Source: an uncultured Oscillospiraceae bacterium (GTDB taxonomy: Bacteria; Bacillota; Clostridia; Oscillospirales; Oscillospiraceae). Taken from it: a stretch of DNA of 50,767 bases. A program made the translations under genes and the position numbers. Under the pieces are notes generated by a model, which was not told the origin of the DNA, did no database searches, and worked only from the letters and a program-made list of their open reading frames with translations. How positions within the stretch are numbered: the stretch's first letter is position 1; each line of letters starts with the position of its first letter. Of the stretch, positions 23,404 to 31,448 are shown in pieces. The stretch spans positions 1-50,767 of the forward strand of contig CALXDL010000025.1 of NCBI GenBank assembly GCA_944387055.1, read 5' to 3'.

Positions 23404-25109
23404 CAGAAGCCTCCCGGCATACCGCCGCCTCCGCCGGGCATGCCGCCGCCTCCGCTGGGCATACCGCCGCCTCCCATGGGCATCATCGTGGCGCTATTGC
23501 TGTTGCTGCTGCTGGTGCTTTGCAGATAGGCCACGGTGTCGCCCTCTTGGAGGCCGGAGATGATCTCGATGAAGCTGTCATCGCTGACCCCTGTCTCCAC
23601 CGCCACGTAGACATAGCCTTCCGGCGCCTCCTGATCCAGGGCATCGGCAGCACTGGGGGAATCCGCAGTGATCAGGACCGTATCGCCGCGGTTGACCGCC
23701 CCGCTGGGGATGGCCAGGACATCCTCGGCCGAGGAGATCACGATCTCCGCGTCCACGTTCATGCCCGGCAAAAGTCCCTCGGTCTCATCGATACGGACTG
23801 TGACGGGATAGGTGGTGATGCCGCCAGAGGTCGTGCCCGCCACGGATACCTCGGTTACCACACCGGTATATGTCGTCCCTTCCACGGCGTCAGCTGTGAT
23901 CTCCACCGTCTGCCCCACCTCCACATCACTGATATCCAGCTCGTCGATGCTCATGGTCATCTCCAGATAGCTCAGGTCATAGATTACACACAGCGTGCTG
24001 TCAGAACCACCCTCGATGTTGTCTCCAGCCTTGGCGTTCTTCGTGACTACAGTGCCGGAGATCGGTGCGGTGATCTGATAGTCCTCCAGGGTCTCCTGGG
24101 CGTTCTCGAGAGAAGTCTGGGCATTGCTCAGACTGATCTGGGCGTTCTCGATCTGCTGGTCCACACTGTCTCCCGTGATGGTGCAGATCCGGTCGCCCTC
24201 CGAGATCGCATCGCCTGCCAGCCAATCCAGGCCGGAGACCTTGCCGGAGACCTCCGCCGTGATGGTGCTGGTGGCGCTGACTTTGATGCTGGCGTTCCCG
24301 TAACTGGAATAGCTTCCAATGACAGCGGTGGCCGTGTAGTCCGAGGTCACCAGGCCCGGGTTCGTTGCCTTCACACGGACGGTAGTGAGCATCCTGCCCG
24401 TACTGGAGGCAGTGGTGCCGCTGGAGACTGCTGTCACAGTCCCGCTGACGGTGCCTTCGAATCCACTGATAAAGATCGTGGCCGGCTGGCCCACATAGAA
24501 ATCACTGCTGCTGGCGTATGTGAACAGGAAATCGATGTAGATGTCGTTATCGCCCACGATCTTCACAAGCTCCGTGCCGGCGCTGACCGTGTCGCCGTCG
24601 CTGACGTATACCTCGCTGACGATGCCGCTCATATCAGCCGTGGGATACTTGGCCTTCACCGCCTGCTCATAGCTGCTTTGTGCCTGGGTATAGCTGTTGC
24701 TGGCTTGGGTCTGGCTGCTCTCAGCGTTGGAGGAGTCCAGGGTGTAGAGCAGCTGTCCCTCCTCCACCTGGTCGCCTTTTTCAAAAGTATCGCTGAGGAT
24801 CTCTCCGGATACCAGGGTGTTCACGGTATAGGAGTCCGCCGGTTCGAGCGTACCGCTGGAGCTGAGCGTCTTCGTAACGTCCCGGCGCTCCACCGCCGCC
24901 GTCTGGTAAGCAACGGCGGCCTCTGCCTGCGGCGTGCCCATCCCTCTCCAGGCAAACGCTCCCACGGCTATTACAGCCACCAGGAGCAGTGCGATCCATT
25001 TGCGTTTCTTTCCCCTGAAGAGGTTTTTCCATCTGCGCTTTTTGGAGATGGTGCCATCCGTCTGGACCGGAGACACCACCATCTTATCTTCTCGATGCAT
25101 ATCATCCAT
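23403..25109 (-). CDS. HlyD/MacA-type efflux adaptor with two lipoyl domains and a Gly/Met-rich tail
   Basis: A 568-residue membrane-anchored adaptor. Basic N-terminus and one transmembrane helix at about residues 39-55 (IALLLVAVIAVGAFAW). Two barrel-sandwich (biotinyl-lipoyl-like) halves follow: one around residues 85-200 (SSGTLEPADSYTVNTLVSGE, KGDQVEEGQLLY) and one around 290-400 (SGKVSGLDWLAGDAISEGD, SLENAQETLEDYQITAPISG), then beta-barrel and membrane-proximal domains. The last 27 residues are MMPMGGGGMPSGGGG-type repeats. Most MacA-like adaptors have one lipoyl domain, so this one is long (typical 370-420). It links the permease to the cell envelope in a Gram-positive setting. GGGAG lies eight bases before ATG 25109. 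It is first in the operon. Confidence 0.87.
   Translation of the reverse strand: MDDMHREDKMVVSPVQTDGTISKKRRWKNLFRGKKRKWIALLLVAVIAVGAFAWRGMGTPQAEAAVAYQTAAVERRDVTKTLSSSGTLEPADSYTVNTLVSGEILSDTFEKGDQVEEGQLLYTLDSSNAESSQTQASNSYTQAQSSYEQAVKAKYPTADMSGIVSEVYVSDGDTVSAGTELVKIVGDNDIYIDFLFTYASSSDFYVGQPATIFISGFEGTVSGTVTAVSSGTTASSTGRMLTTVRVKATNPGLVTSDYTATAVIGSYSSYGNASIKVSATSTITAEVSGKVSGLDWLAGDAISEGDRICTITGDSVDQQIENAQISLSNAQTSLENAQETLEDYQITAPISGTVVTKNAKAGDNIEGGSDSTLCVIYDLSYLEMTMSIDELDISDVEVGQTVEITADAVEGTTYTGVVTEVSVAGTTSGGITTYPVTVRIDETEGLLPGMNVDAEIVISSAEDVLAIPSGAVNRGDTVLITADSPSAADALDQEAPEGYVYVAVETGVSDDSFIEIISGLQEGDTVAYLQSTSSSNSNSATMMPMGGGGMPSGGGGMPGGGGGMPGGF
23409..23484. repeat. Tandem 21-bp repeat encoding the adaptor tail
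   Basis: About three to four copies of a unit close to GGGCATACCGCCGCCTCCG lie at the 3' end of the adaptor gene and encode GGGGMP(S/G). Length variation between strains would be expected. Confidence 0.65.
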
Positions 25110-25354
25110 CGTTCTCGCTCCCTTCCTGCTCTCAGTTTCCTAGTATCAACATAGCCTGGAAAGTTGAAATCAACCTGAAAACAGCGGCTTTGCCGACAGA
25201 TATCCTTCAGGATCGTTCAATTTCTCCAAAAAGAGCCACGGTTGCTGCCAGCGGGATCGGACTATCGTCACATCCCCTCTGTACCGGCAAAACTGCCGGT
25301 GCAGCTGAGAGGCGCAAAAAAAGCGGGCGGCGTGATACGCCGCCCGCAGTGCGC
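25110..25354. other. 245-base gap between the cytX terminator and the efflux operon
   Basis: It holds the terminator at 25316-25347 and presumably the promoter of the efflux operon. No near-consensus -35/-10 pair was found. A small hairpin, ACCGGCA-AAAC-TGCCGGT, lies near 25278-25295 without a T run. Confidence 0.4.
25316..25347 (-). terminator. Terminator after cytX
   Basis: On minus, GCGGGCGGCG-TATCA-CGCCGCCCGC is followed by TTTTTTT, eight bases after the stop codon. Confidence 0.88.
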
Positions 25355-26548
25355 TCATCGCTGCGCACTCGAGCCCACTGTCCGTGTCTTCTTGGGAGCC
25401 AGCCGGTCCACCAGCAGACACGCCAGCATGGTCAGCAGCATGTCCGGCAGTGTGCTGCCCACCACGGTATCCACGCCCATCAGCAGCCGGTAGGCGATGA
25501 AGCCCAACAGCCAGATGGCCAAGTTCCTGCTGTCTATGTCTCCGCGGGGACGCGTGCGCCGCAGGAGGAAATGGTCAGCGATCTGGATGGCTATCATAGG
25601 CGCGAACACCGAACCGATCAGATACAGGAAGTCTGTGATATCATCCATGGGGAAGATGATCGCACCTGCTGTCCCCACCAAAGTGGCTGTCACGGCCACC
25701 CATTTCCCGTTGACCCGGGCGCAGAGGGACTCCGCCGAGATCCCGGCGGACCAGGCGTCCAGGAAGGTCGTGGTGACCGTGGATAGGACTACGATCACCA
25801 AAGCGGCCACGCCCAGGCCCGCTTTCTGCATGATCACGGCGATGTCGCTCTCTCCGGCGTACAGCGCGGCGCCCATCCCGATGAGATACATCCAGCAGGA
25901 GCCTGCTCCATAGGTGATGGTGCTGGCCAGTGTGGCCTGGAAGGGCTTTTCCGCCTCCCGGGTATAATCGCTGACCACTGGCAGCCAGCTCAGCGGCATG
26001 GCGACCGCCAGCTCTACGGCCGCACCGAAGCTCATGGCCCCGCCGGAGGGGATGGGGACGGCAGCACCGGAGAAGAAGATGACCCTGCACAGCACCAATG
26101 TCAGCACCAGCAGCGCCGCCATGGCCACTTTGTTCAGGGGGCCCAGGTTGGTCACGCCCACCAGGATCCATACGATGATCAAAGCGCCGATGACCGCGCA
26201 CCAGATCCAATGACCGGTGGGGAAGATGCCGTCGATGGCCAGGGCCCCGTCATAGATCATGATGGACGTCCAGCCCACCAGCTGCAAGACGTTCAGGCTG
26301 GCGAAGAGCAGTCCGCCCCGTTTCCCGAAGGACATCTTCACCGTCTCCATCGCGCTGCAGCCCGTGCGGGCGCCGATGAGGCCCGCCAGGAAGAACAGCG
26401 TGCAGCCGATCACATGGCCTAAGAGGATGGCTGCCAGCCCTCTGGAAAAGCCCAGAGGCGCGAAGGAGGTGCCGGTGAGGATCTCCGCGATGGAGACGGC
26501 GGCGCCGAACCAGATGAGGCTGTTTTGGAAGGTGGTGGTCTTCTTCAC
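25355..26548 (-). CDS. cytX: Putative hydroxymethylpyrimidine transporter CytX (NCS1 family)
   Basis: A 397-residue NCS1 cytosine permease-type carrier with about twelve helices (KKTTTFQNSLIWFGAAVSIAE at the N-terminus, GRKR-type GKRGGLLFASLNVLQLVGW, MPLSWLPVVSDYTREAE, STVTTTFLDAWSAGIS). Its place in a TPP-riboswitch-controlled operon with thiE and thiD identifies it as the HMP importer of thiamine salvage. The start is GTG 26548: GGAGGT lies six bases upstream, and it overlaps the thiD TGA by four bases (GTGA). The frame runs further upstream, but that part is antisense-like noise within thiD. Last gene of the operon, followed by a strong terminator. Confidence 0.88.
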   Translation of the reverse strand: MKKTTTFQNSLIWFGAAVSIAEILTGTSFAPLGFSRGLAAILLGHVIGCTLFFLAGLIGARTGCSAMETVKMSFGKRGGLLFASLNVLQLVGWTSIMIYDGALAIDGIFPTGHWIWCAVIGALIIVWILVGVTNLGPLNKVAMAALLVLTLVLCRVIFFSGAAVPIPSGGAMSFGAAVELAVAMPLSWLPVVSDYTREAEKPFQATLASTITYGAGSCWMYLIGMGAALYAGESDIAVIMQKAGLGVAALVIVVLSTVTTTFLDAWSAGISAESLCARVNGKWVAVTATLVGTAGAIIFPMDDITDFLYLIGSVFAPMIAIQIADHFLLRRTRPRGDIDSRNLAIWLLGFIAYRLLMGVDTVVGSTLPDMLLTMLACLLVDRLAPKKTRTVGSSAQR

Positions 26549-27354
26549 GCCTGCACCTCCCCGATGAAGCGGCTGGTCAGATCGAACATATGGTCCATGG
26601 GACCGGCGCCATGCCCCAGATCCAGCATGGCGCCCAGAGCGCCGGAGATATAGGCCTTGGCCCGCTCCACAGCGGTGTCCAGCGGATATCCCTTGGCCAG
26701 GTTGGAGGCGATGGCACTGGAGAGGGTGCAGCCGGTACCGTGGGTGTTCGGATTTTGGATCCTCTTCCCGCGGAACCATCTGCCGCCGTCCTCCCGCCAC
26801 AGGAAGTCATCGGCGTCGTTGATCTGATGCCCGCCTTTGCACAGGACCGCACAGCCGTATCGCTGGCTGATGGTCCGGGCCGCGGCCTCCATACCGGCGG
26901 CATCCGCGATGGATCGGCCGGAGAGGATCTCCGCCTCCGGGACATTGGGCGTCACGACAGTGGCCAGCGGCAGCAGCCGCTCTTTGAGCGCCTCCACCGC
27001 CGGCTCAGAGATCAGCCGCGCTCCAGAGGTCGCCACCATCACCGGATCCACCACGATGTTCCTGGCGCCATACTGTTCCAGCTTGTCCGCTATGACATCG
27101 ATGAGCGGGATGCTGGAGACCATACCGGTCTTGACTGCGTCGGGCGGGATGTCTGTGAACACACAGTCCAACTGGTCCGCCAGGAAGTCCGGTGTGGACT
27201 CCAGGATGCTCTTGACGCCGGCGGTGTTCTGGGCAGTCAGGGCCGCGATGACGCTCATGGCATAGACGCCGTGGGCCGTCATGGTCTTGATGTCTGCCTG
27301 GATGCCGGCGCCTCCACTGGGATCGCTCCCCGCAATGGTCAATGCTGTTTTCAT
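26545..27354 (-). CDS. thiD: Hydroxymethylpyrimidine/phosphomethylpyrimidine kinase
   Basis: A 269-residue ribokinase-like kinase that phosphorylates HMP to HMP-P and HMP-PP, the pyrimidine half of thiamine. Landmarks: ALTIAGSDPSGGAGIQADIKT at residues 4-24, VVDPVMVATSGARL near 100, TPNVPEAEIL near 135, KGGHQ near 172, and the anion-hole NTHGTGCTLSSAIAS near 205. AAGGAGG lies six to seven bases before ATG. Its stop overlaps the cytX start. The 127 bases between thiE and thiD hold no gene that I can support. Confidence 0.95.
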   Translation of the reverse strand: MKTALTIAGSDPSGGAGIQADIKTMTAHGVYAMSVIAALTAQNTAGVKSILESTPDFLADQLDCVFTDIPPDAVKTGMVSSIPLIDVIADKLEQYGARNIVVDPVMVATSGARLISEPAVEALKERLLPLATVVTPNVPEAEILSGRSIADAAGMEAAARTISQRYGCAVLCKGGHQINDADDFLWREDGGRWFRGKRIQNPNTHGTGCTLSSAIASNLAKGYPLDTAVERAKAYISGALGAMLDLGHGAGPMDHMFDLTSRFIGEVQA

Positions 27355-27481
27355 GATGTCCTCCTTTCCTCATCACAGCAAAGTTTTATAGAGCGGCGCA
27401 AGGTGGTGCCCCCAATGTGCCGCTGGGCTCGGCCCGCAGGCCGGTATCCCCATCTTCGATGGCCGGAGGGCGACCGTCCCT

Positions 27482-28126
27482 TCACCTCCGGGCGATCGCT
27501 TCGCTCAGCTGCAGCAGCTCTCGTGCCGCAGCCTGCACGTCCCTCTGGGCGAACAGAGCGGAGACCACCGCCACGCCGTCCAGACCACAGCCAGCCAGGG
27601 ATCGGATATTGTCCCGGCTGATGCCGCCGATGGCCACCACCGGGATCTCCACGGCCGCTGTGATGGCCTGGATCGTCTCTCGGGCGATGGGCGCGGCATC
27701 CGTCTTCGTGGCGGTGACGAAAGCCGCCCCCACGCCCAGATAATCCGCTCCCGCCGTCTGTGCGGCCAGCGCCTCTTCCACGCTGTGGGCGGATACGCCC
27801 ACGATCTTCTCCGGCCCCAAGATGGCCCGGACCTGTCCGGCCTCCAGGTCCTCCTGGCCTACATGGACGCCATCCGCCCCGGACTTGGCCGCCACTTCCA
27901 CGTCGTCGTCGATGATGCTCAGGGCGCCCTTCCGGCGGCACAGGGCCACGAAGCGCTCTGCTTCCGCCAAGAACTCCTTTTTCTCCAGCGTCTTCTCCCG
28001 CAGCTGCACGATGCCGGCTCCGCCGTCGATGGCGGCTTCCACCTGGGCCAGCAAGGCGTCAGTGTCCGCCGCCCAGGTCCGGTCGGTGACGGCGTAGAGC
28101 CGCAGCCGCTCTGGTCTTATATCCAT
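27482..28126 (-). CDS. thiE: Thiamine phosphate synthase
   Basis: A 214-residue TIM-barrel enzyme that joins HMP-PP and thiazole phosphate to thiamine phosphate. Landmarks: LYAVTDRTW near residue 9, GIVQLREKTLEKKEF (pyrophosphate-binding), SIIDDDVEVAAKSGADGVHVGQEDL, VGVSAHSVEEA, DYLGVGAAFVTATKTDA, and VVAIGGI near the C-terminal end. ATG 28126 has GGAGG seven bases upstream; the frame extends to 28327 but would cross the riboswitch. First gene of the minus-strand thi operon and directly behind the riboswitch and its terminator. Confidence 0.94.
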   Translation of the reverse strand: MDIRPERLRLYAVTDRTWAADTDALLAQVEAAIDGGAGIVQLREKTLEKKEFLAEAERFVALCRRKGALSIIDDDVEVAAKSGADGVHVGQEDLEAGQVRAILGPEKIVGVSAHSVEEALAAQTAGADYLGVGAAFVTATKTDAAPIARETIQAITAAVEIPVVAIGGISRDNIRSLAGCGLDGVAVVSALFAQRDVQAAARELLQLSEAIARR

Positions 28127-28142
28127 AGCTGTCCCTCCCCAA

Positions 28143-28185
28143 GGAAAAAATAACCGCAGACATCCCAAGATCGGTCTGTCTGCGG
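28143..28185 (-). terminator. Riboswitch-controlled terminator before thiE
   Basis: On minus, CCGCAGACA pairs with TGTCTGCGG, followed by TTATTTTTT. It lies between the TPP aptamer and the thiE RBS, the standard off-state terminator. Confidence 0.85.
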
Positions 28186-28189
28186 CAAA

Positions 28190-28290
28190 AGCCCCATATC
28201 TCCCTACGTTGGCATGATCCAAATCAGGTCTCGGGTCGGGCCCTTGGCGGTCCCCTCTCAGCCCGGCGATACGGACTCCCCGTTGTTCGG
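28190..28290 (-). ncRNA. TPP riboswitch controlling thiE-thiD-cytX
   Basis: Conserved THI-element pieces in order on minus: GGGCTGAGA, ACCCGAGACCTGATTTGGAT, CATGCCAACGTAGGGA. The CTGAGA and CCTGAT cores are unchanged. The region between CTGAGA and ACCC carries an extra GC-rich insertion. Binding of thiamine pyrophosphate should favour the terminator at 28143-28185. Confidence 0.95.
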
Positions 28291-28298
28291 TTTTCTGT

Positions 28299-28327
28299 AT
28301 CATACGCCTTGGCGCCGCATTTTGCAA
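28299..28327 (-). promoter_or_regulatory. Promoter of the thiE operon
   Basis: On minus, TTGCAA (28322-28327) and TATGAT (28299-28304), spacer 17. Its -35 box is six bases from the -35 box of the divergent thiW promoter. Confidence 0.8.
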
Positions 28328-28333
28328 GGCCCC

Positions 28334-28362
28334 TTGACATTTTTTTCATCTGATGCCATAAT
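28334..28362 (+). promoter_or_regulatory. Promoter of the thiW-thiM operon
   Basis: TTGACA (28334-28339) and CATAAT (28357-28362), spacer 17, immediately upstream of the plus-strand riboswitch. Confidence 0.85.
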
Positions 28363-28371
28363 GGTGGCGAA

Positions 28372-28452
28372 AACAGGGGAGCCGCAAGGCTGAGAGGAAG
28401 CGACGCTTCGACCCTTTTACCTGACGTGGGTAATGCCACCGTAGGGAGGACA
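28372..28452 (+). ncRNA. TPP riboswitch controlling thiW-thiM
   Basis: THI-element core in order: GGGGAGCCGCAAGGCTGAGA, ACCCTTTTACCTGACGTGGG, TAATGCCACCGTAGGGA. P3 is a short perfect hairpin (GCC-GCAA-GGC). A terminator hairpin follows within 15 bases. Confidence 0.95.
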
Positions 28453-28465
28453 TCGTGTTTCTCGA

Positions 28466-28496
28466 GCGGCGGGACCCACCAGGTCCCGCCGTTTTC
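28466..28496 (+). terminator. Riboswitch-controlled terminator before thiW
   Basis: CGGCGGGACC paired with GGTCCCGCCG, five-base loop, then TTTTCGACTCTTT. Confidence 0.82.
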
Positions 28497-28659
28497 GACT
28501 CTTTCTGGGAAGGGAGTGCGTGGAGGAGCGATCGACCGGCGCCCCGGGAGACCGGGAGCGGGCAGAGGGGGAGCGCCCTGTGTCCGGGCCAAAAGCAGCG
28601 ATGGGAAGCCGTGTTCCGGCGTGAGAGGAGGCCAGTGAGCCTCGACCGTTTTCCAGACA

Positions 28660-28723
28660 GACGGGCCGTGCCCGCCTGCAGCCTTGCCGTGCAAGGGGAA
28701 GACGCTGCTGTGCCCGTCGTTTT
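28660..28723 (+). other. Structured leader segment between the riboswitch terminator and thiW
   Basis: The 265 bases from 28497 to 28761 contain no supported gene. Within them, GACGGGC (28660-28666) can pair with GCCCGTC (28712-28718), enclosing a perfect small hairpin CCTTGC-CGT-GCAAGG (28682-28696), and GTTTTCTCCC follows. It could be a second attenuator or just a long leader. Confidence 0.3.
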
Positions 28724-28761
28724 CTCCCTGCGGACTTTTGAAATGAAGGAGTTTTGTTCTC

Positions 28762-29280
28762 ATGAAACAGATCCATACGAAGAAATTGGCCCTGGCAGGC
28801 GTCATGTGCGCTGTGGCCGTCGTGGGCAGCCTGTTCCAGTTCCCGGTGTTCGGCAGCCAGTGCGCACCTGTGCAGCACATGGTGAACGTGCTGTGCGCGG
28901 TATTCCTGGGTCCCTGGTATGGCCTGGGCGCGGCGTTCGTCGCCAGCCTGCTGCGCAATCTCCTGCATCTGGGCTCTCTGCTGGCGTTCCCAGGCAGTAT
29001 GTGCGGCGCCCTGCTGTGCGGCCTGGTGTTCCAGCGCACGAGATCGCTGCCCGCCACCCTGGCGGGCGAGGTGTTCGGCACCGGCGTCATCGGCGGCTTG
29101 CTGGCCTATCCCATCGCCGTGGCCTTCATGGGCGAGACTGCCGGCAGCATCGCCTTCTACGCCTATGTGGTCCCCTTCCTGATCTCCACGGTGGCCGGAT
29201 CCATCCTGGCGGGGGCGCTGGTATTCGCCTTGAAGCGCAGCGGTGCATTGGGCACCATGCGCGCCACTCTGGAACACTGA
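28762..29280 (+). CDS. thiW: ThiW, substrate-binding component for thiazole uptake
   Basis: A 172-residue membrane protein with five to six helices, starting KQIHTKKLALAGVMCAVAVV. Landmarks of the ThiW family: FQFPVFGSQCAPVQHMVNVL near residue 25 and GPWYGLGAAFVASLLRN near 50. ThiW is the predicted S-component of an energy-coupling-factor transporter for the thiamine thiazole precursor (hydroxyethylthiazole); the ECF ATPases would be shared and encoded elsewhere. GAAGGAG lies about ten bases before ATG. It is co-transcribed with thiM, which starts ten bases after its stop. Confidence 0.92.
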   Translation: MKQIHTKKLALAGVMCAVAVVGSLFQFPVFGSQCAPVQHMVNVLCAVFLGPWYGLGAAFVASLLRNLLHLGSLLAFPGSMCGALLCGLVFQRTRSLPATLAGEVFGTGVIGGLLAYPIAVAFMGETAGSIAFYAYVVPFLISTVAGSILAGALVFALKRSGALGTMRATLEH

Positions 29281-29290
29281 GGAGCCGCCC

Positions 29291-30094
29291 ATGATCGATC
29301 TCACCTGCTTGGATACTGTCCGAGCACAGCGGCCCCTCGTCCACTGCGTCTCCAATCTCGTCACGGCCAATGACTGCGCCAACTTGGCTCTGGCGGTGGG
29401 CGCCAGCCCCATCATGGCCCAGGCGCCGGAGGAGGCAGAGGCCATCACGGCCGCCAGCGCCGCCACAGTCCTCAACACTGGCACGCCGGATGCCGCCAAG
29501 TTCAGCGCCTGTCACCGGTGGGTCCAGGAGGCCGCGCGTTTCCATCAGCCCTTGGTGCTGGATCCTGTTGGCGTGGGGGCCAGCCCCTGGCGGCTCCAGC
29601 AGGTGCAGTCCCTGCTCCGCCTGTGCGCACCTTCTATCCTGCGGGTGAACTTGGGAGAAGCCCAAGCTCTGCTCCGGCAGGACAGCCGGGAGCAGGGCGT
29701 GGACAGCCCGGGTACCGCCGGACTGGACGAGCGGATCCAAGCGGCCCGGGCCGCGGCCCGTTGCCATGGGACCGTGGTGCTGCTGACAGGTCAGGAGGAT
29801 GTGATCTCGGATGGGGAGCAGGTGGTGCTCTCATCGGGCGGCAGCAGCCAGATGGCCCGGCTGACCGGCACAGGCTGCATGCTCTCCGTGCTCTGCGGCG
29901 TGTTCGCCGCAGTCGTCCCCTCTGCGCTGGACGCCGCTGTCTTGGCCTCCGCATTTTGGAAAGTCTGCTCCCAGCAGGCGGAGCAGGCTGCCGGCGGGCG
30001 TGGTCCCGGTTCTTTCCACACGGCGCTGCTGGACGCGGCGGGTACCTTGACCGCCCAGGAGCTCGCCGCAGGCGCAGCCCTGCACGAGCTCTGA
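29291..30094 (+). CDS. thiM: Hydroxyethylthiazole kinase
   Basis: A 267-residue ribokinase-like kinase that phosphorylates hydroxyethylthiazole for thiamine salvage. Landmarks: PLVHCVSNLVTANDCANLALAVGASPIM at residues 15-42, NTGTPD near 62, LDPVGVGAS near 90, VVLLTGQEDVISDG near 160, and the catalytic LTGTGCMLSV near 193. The usual length is about 265. ATG 29291 has GAGGAG six bases upstream; an earlier in-frame ATG at 29243 lies inside thiW. With thiW it forms the thiazole arm of salvage under the plus-strand riboswitch. Confidence 0.94.
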   Translation: MIDLTCLDTVRAQRPLVHCVSNLVTANDCANLALAVGASPIMAQAPEEAEAITAASAATVLNTGTPDAAKFSACHRWVQEAARFHQPLVLDPVGVGASPWRLQQVQSLLRLCAPSILRVNLGEAQALLRQDSREQGVDSPGTAGLDERIQAARAAARCHGTVVLLTGQEDVISDGEQVVLSSGGSSQMARLTGTGCMLSVLCGVFAAVVPSALDAAVLASAFWKVCSQQAEQAAGGRGPGSFHTALLDAAGTLTAQELAAGAALHEL

Positions 30095-30128
30095 CCGGGA
30101 GTTTTCGGCCGCGATATATGCCTATTGC

Positions 30129-30167
30129 AGACCGGCCGCGGCCTCCATAAGGGGCTGCGGCCGGTCT
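30129..30167 (+). terminator. Possible terminator after thiM
   Basis: AGACCGGCCGC pairs perfectly with GCGGCCGGTCT across a 17-base loop that can itself pair in part. No T run follows (GTCGCACC), so termination may be weak or of another kind. Confidence 0.4.
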
Positions 30168-30284
30168 GTCGCACCTCCACCAGCGCGTCTTTGGCGGATG
30201 CTTGCGGGAAGGATATCTCACGGAGGAACAGGTCGGTCATGTTTCTAACTTTTTGTGCATATGCTCGTCCCAGAGGTGAGTGAT

Positions 30285-31448
30285 ATGAAACGAACATCCA
30301 CCCGCCTGCGCAGCCTGTGCCGCCGGCTGGGTGCGGCAGGCCTGGCTGCGGGGACTCTATGGGCTGCTGCAGTCACCGCCGGGAGCGGTTCGGCCGCCGA
30401 CGCGCTGGCGGCTTTGCGTGCCGCGTCCCCACTGGGGATCCTGCGTTGGGAGTTGGGCGATCTCTGGCCCCAGGACGGATTATCCCCGGCGGCGGTCCTG
30501 ACCATCGGGGAGTCTCCGCTGCTCCTCTCTGCCCGGACGGCGGTGTCAGAGCTGTGGTCCTCCGAACGGGCGGAACGGCCAGCTGTTCCGGGCGGAGACG
30601 AGGAGATGATCACGGAGCCTGTGGAGGAGACCCCCCTGGAGACCCTGGACTTCACGGACAACGGCGTCCCCGCTCGGACGCTCGTGCCCACGGACCCCAG
30701 CAGCTATACCGTGGTGGGCCGGGCCTACATCTCCAATTCCACAGAGCACACGCTGAACGTCTCGGACCTGAGCGCCCCCTTCGACGCAGAACTGACCGGT
30801 GAAGGGCCCCAGATCCTGATCCTCCACAGCCATGGCAGCGAGGCCTATACACCGCCCGCAGGCACAGAGGTCGTCTGGTCCGGTGACCATCGGACCACAG
30901 ATGCCCGCTACAATGTCCTCCGGGTAGGCGACGAGATGGCGGATGTGTTCAGCGCAGCAGGCATCTCCGTCCTCCACGACCGCACGCTCTACGACTATCC
31001 CTCTTACAACGGCGCTTATGACCGCTCCCTGGCCGCCATCCAGAGCTATCTGGCCCAGTATCCCTCCATCCGCTTCGTCCTGGACGTCCACCGGGACGCC
31101 ATCGAGGACAGTGAGGGCAACCAATATAAAGTGGTCTCGCCCATCGAGGGCGTAGGCACCGCCGCCCAGCTCACCCTGGTGATGGGCAGCGACGGCAGCG
31201 GCCTTGCCCACGAACATTGGATGGAGAACTTGAAGCTGGCAGTCGCGATCCAGCAGGATGCACTGCAGGTCTATCCCACGCTCATGCGTCCCATCCTGCT
31301 GCGCAACTCCCGCTATAACCAGCACGCCACCACAGGCTCTCTGCTGGTGGAAGTGGGCGCTGCCGGAAACTCTCCGGATGAGGCGGCCCTGGCCGGGCGC
31401 CTCTTCGCAGAGCGGATGGTGGAAGTGCTGGAGGCACGCAGCAAATAG
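30285..31448 (+). CDS. spoIIP: Stage II sporulation protein P
   Basis: A 387-residue membrane-anchored peptidoglycan amidase/endopeptidase required for engulfment with SpoIID and SpoIIM. Residues about 1-45 hold a basic start and a weak Ala/Gly hydrophobic segment; the catalytic domain runs from about residue 165. Metal and catalytic motifs: LILHSHGSEAYTP near 177, RFVLDVHRDAIED near 260, and LLVEVGAAGNSPDEA near 350, each typical of the SpoIIP/amidase_3-like fold. ATG 30285 is chosen (GAGGTG six bases upstream); in-frame ATGs at 30255 and 30261 lack a good RBS. In many Firmicutes it sits beside gpr; here gpr is 4.5 kb away. Confidence 0.93.
   Translation: MKRTSTRLRSLCRRLGAAGLAAGTLWAAAVTAGSGSAADALAALRAASPLGILRWELGDLWPQDGLSPAAVLTIGESPLLLSARTAVSELWSSERAERPAVPGGDEEMITEPVEETPLETLDFTDNGVPARTLVPTDPSSYTVVGRAYISNSTEHTLNVSDLSAPFDAELTGEGPQILILHSHGSEAYTPPAGTEVVWSGDHRTTDARYNVLRVGDEMADVFSAAGISVLHDRTLYDYPSYNGAYDRSLAAIQSYLAQYPSIRFVLDVHRDAIEDSEGNQYKVVSPIEGVGTAAQLTLVMGSDGSGLAHEHWMENLKLAVAIQQDALQVYPTLMRPILLRNSRYNQHATTGSLLVEVGAAGNSPDEAALAGRLFAERMVEVLEARSK

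Noticed and set aside
23394..25154. A 586-codon plus-strand frame opposite the efflux adaptor
   Set aside because: His/Asp/Gly-rich shadow product without motifs; the adaptor on minus is clear and coupled to its operon.
28181..28452. A single bidirectional riboswitch
   Set aside because: Each strand carries its own full set of THI core motifs at different positions, so these are two separate aptamers.
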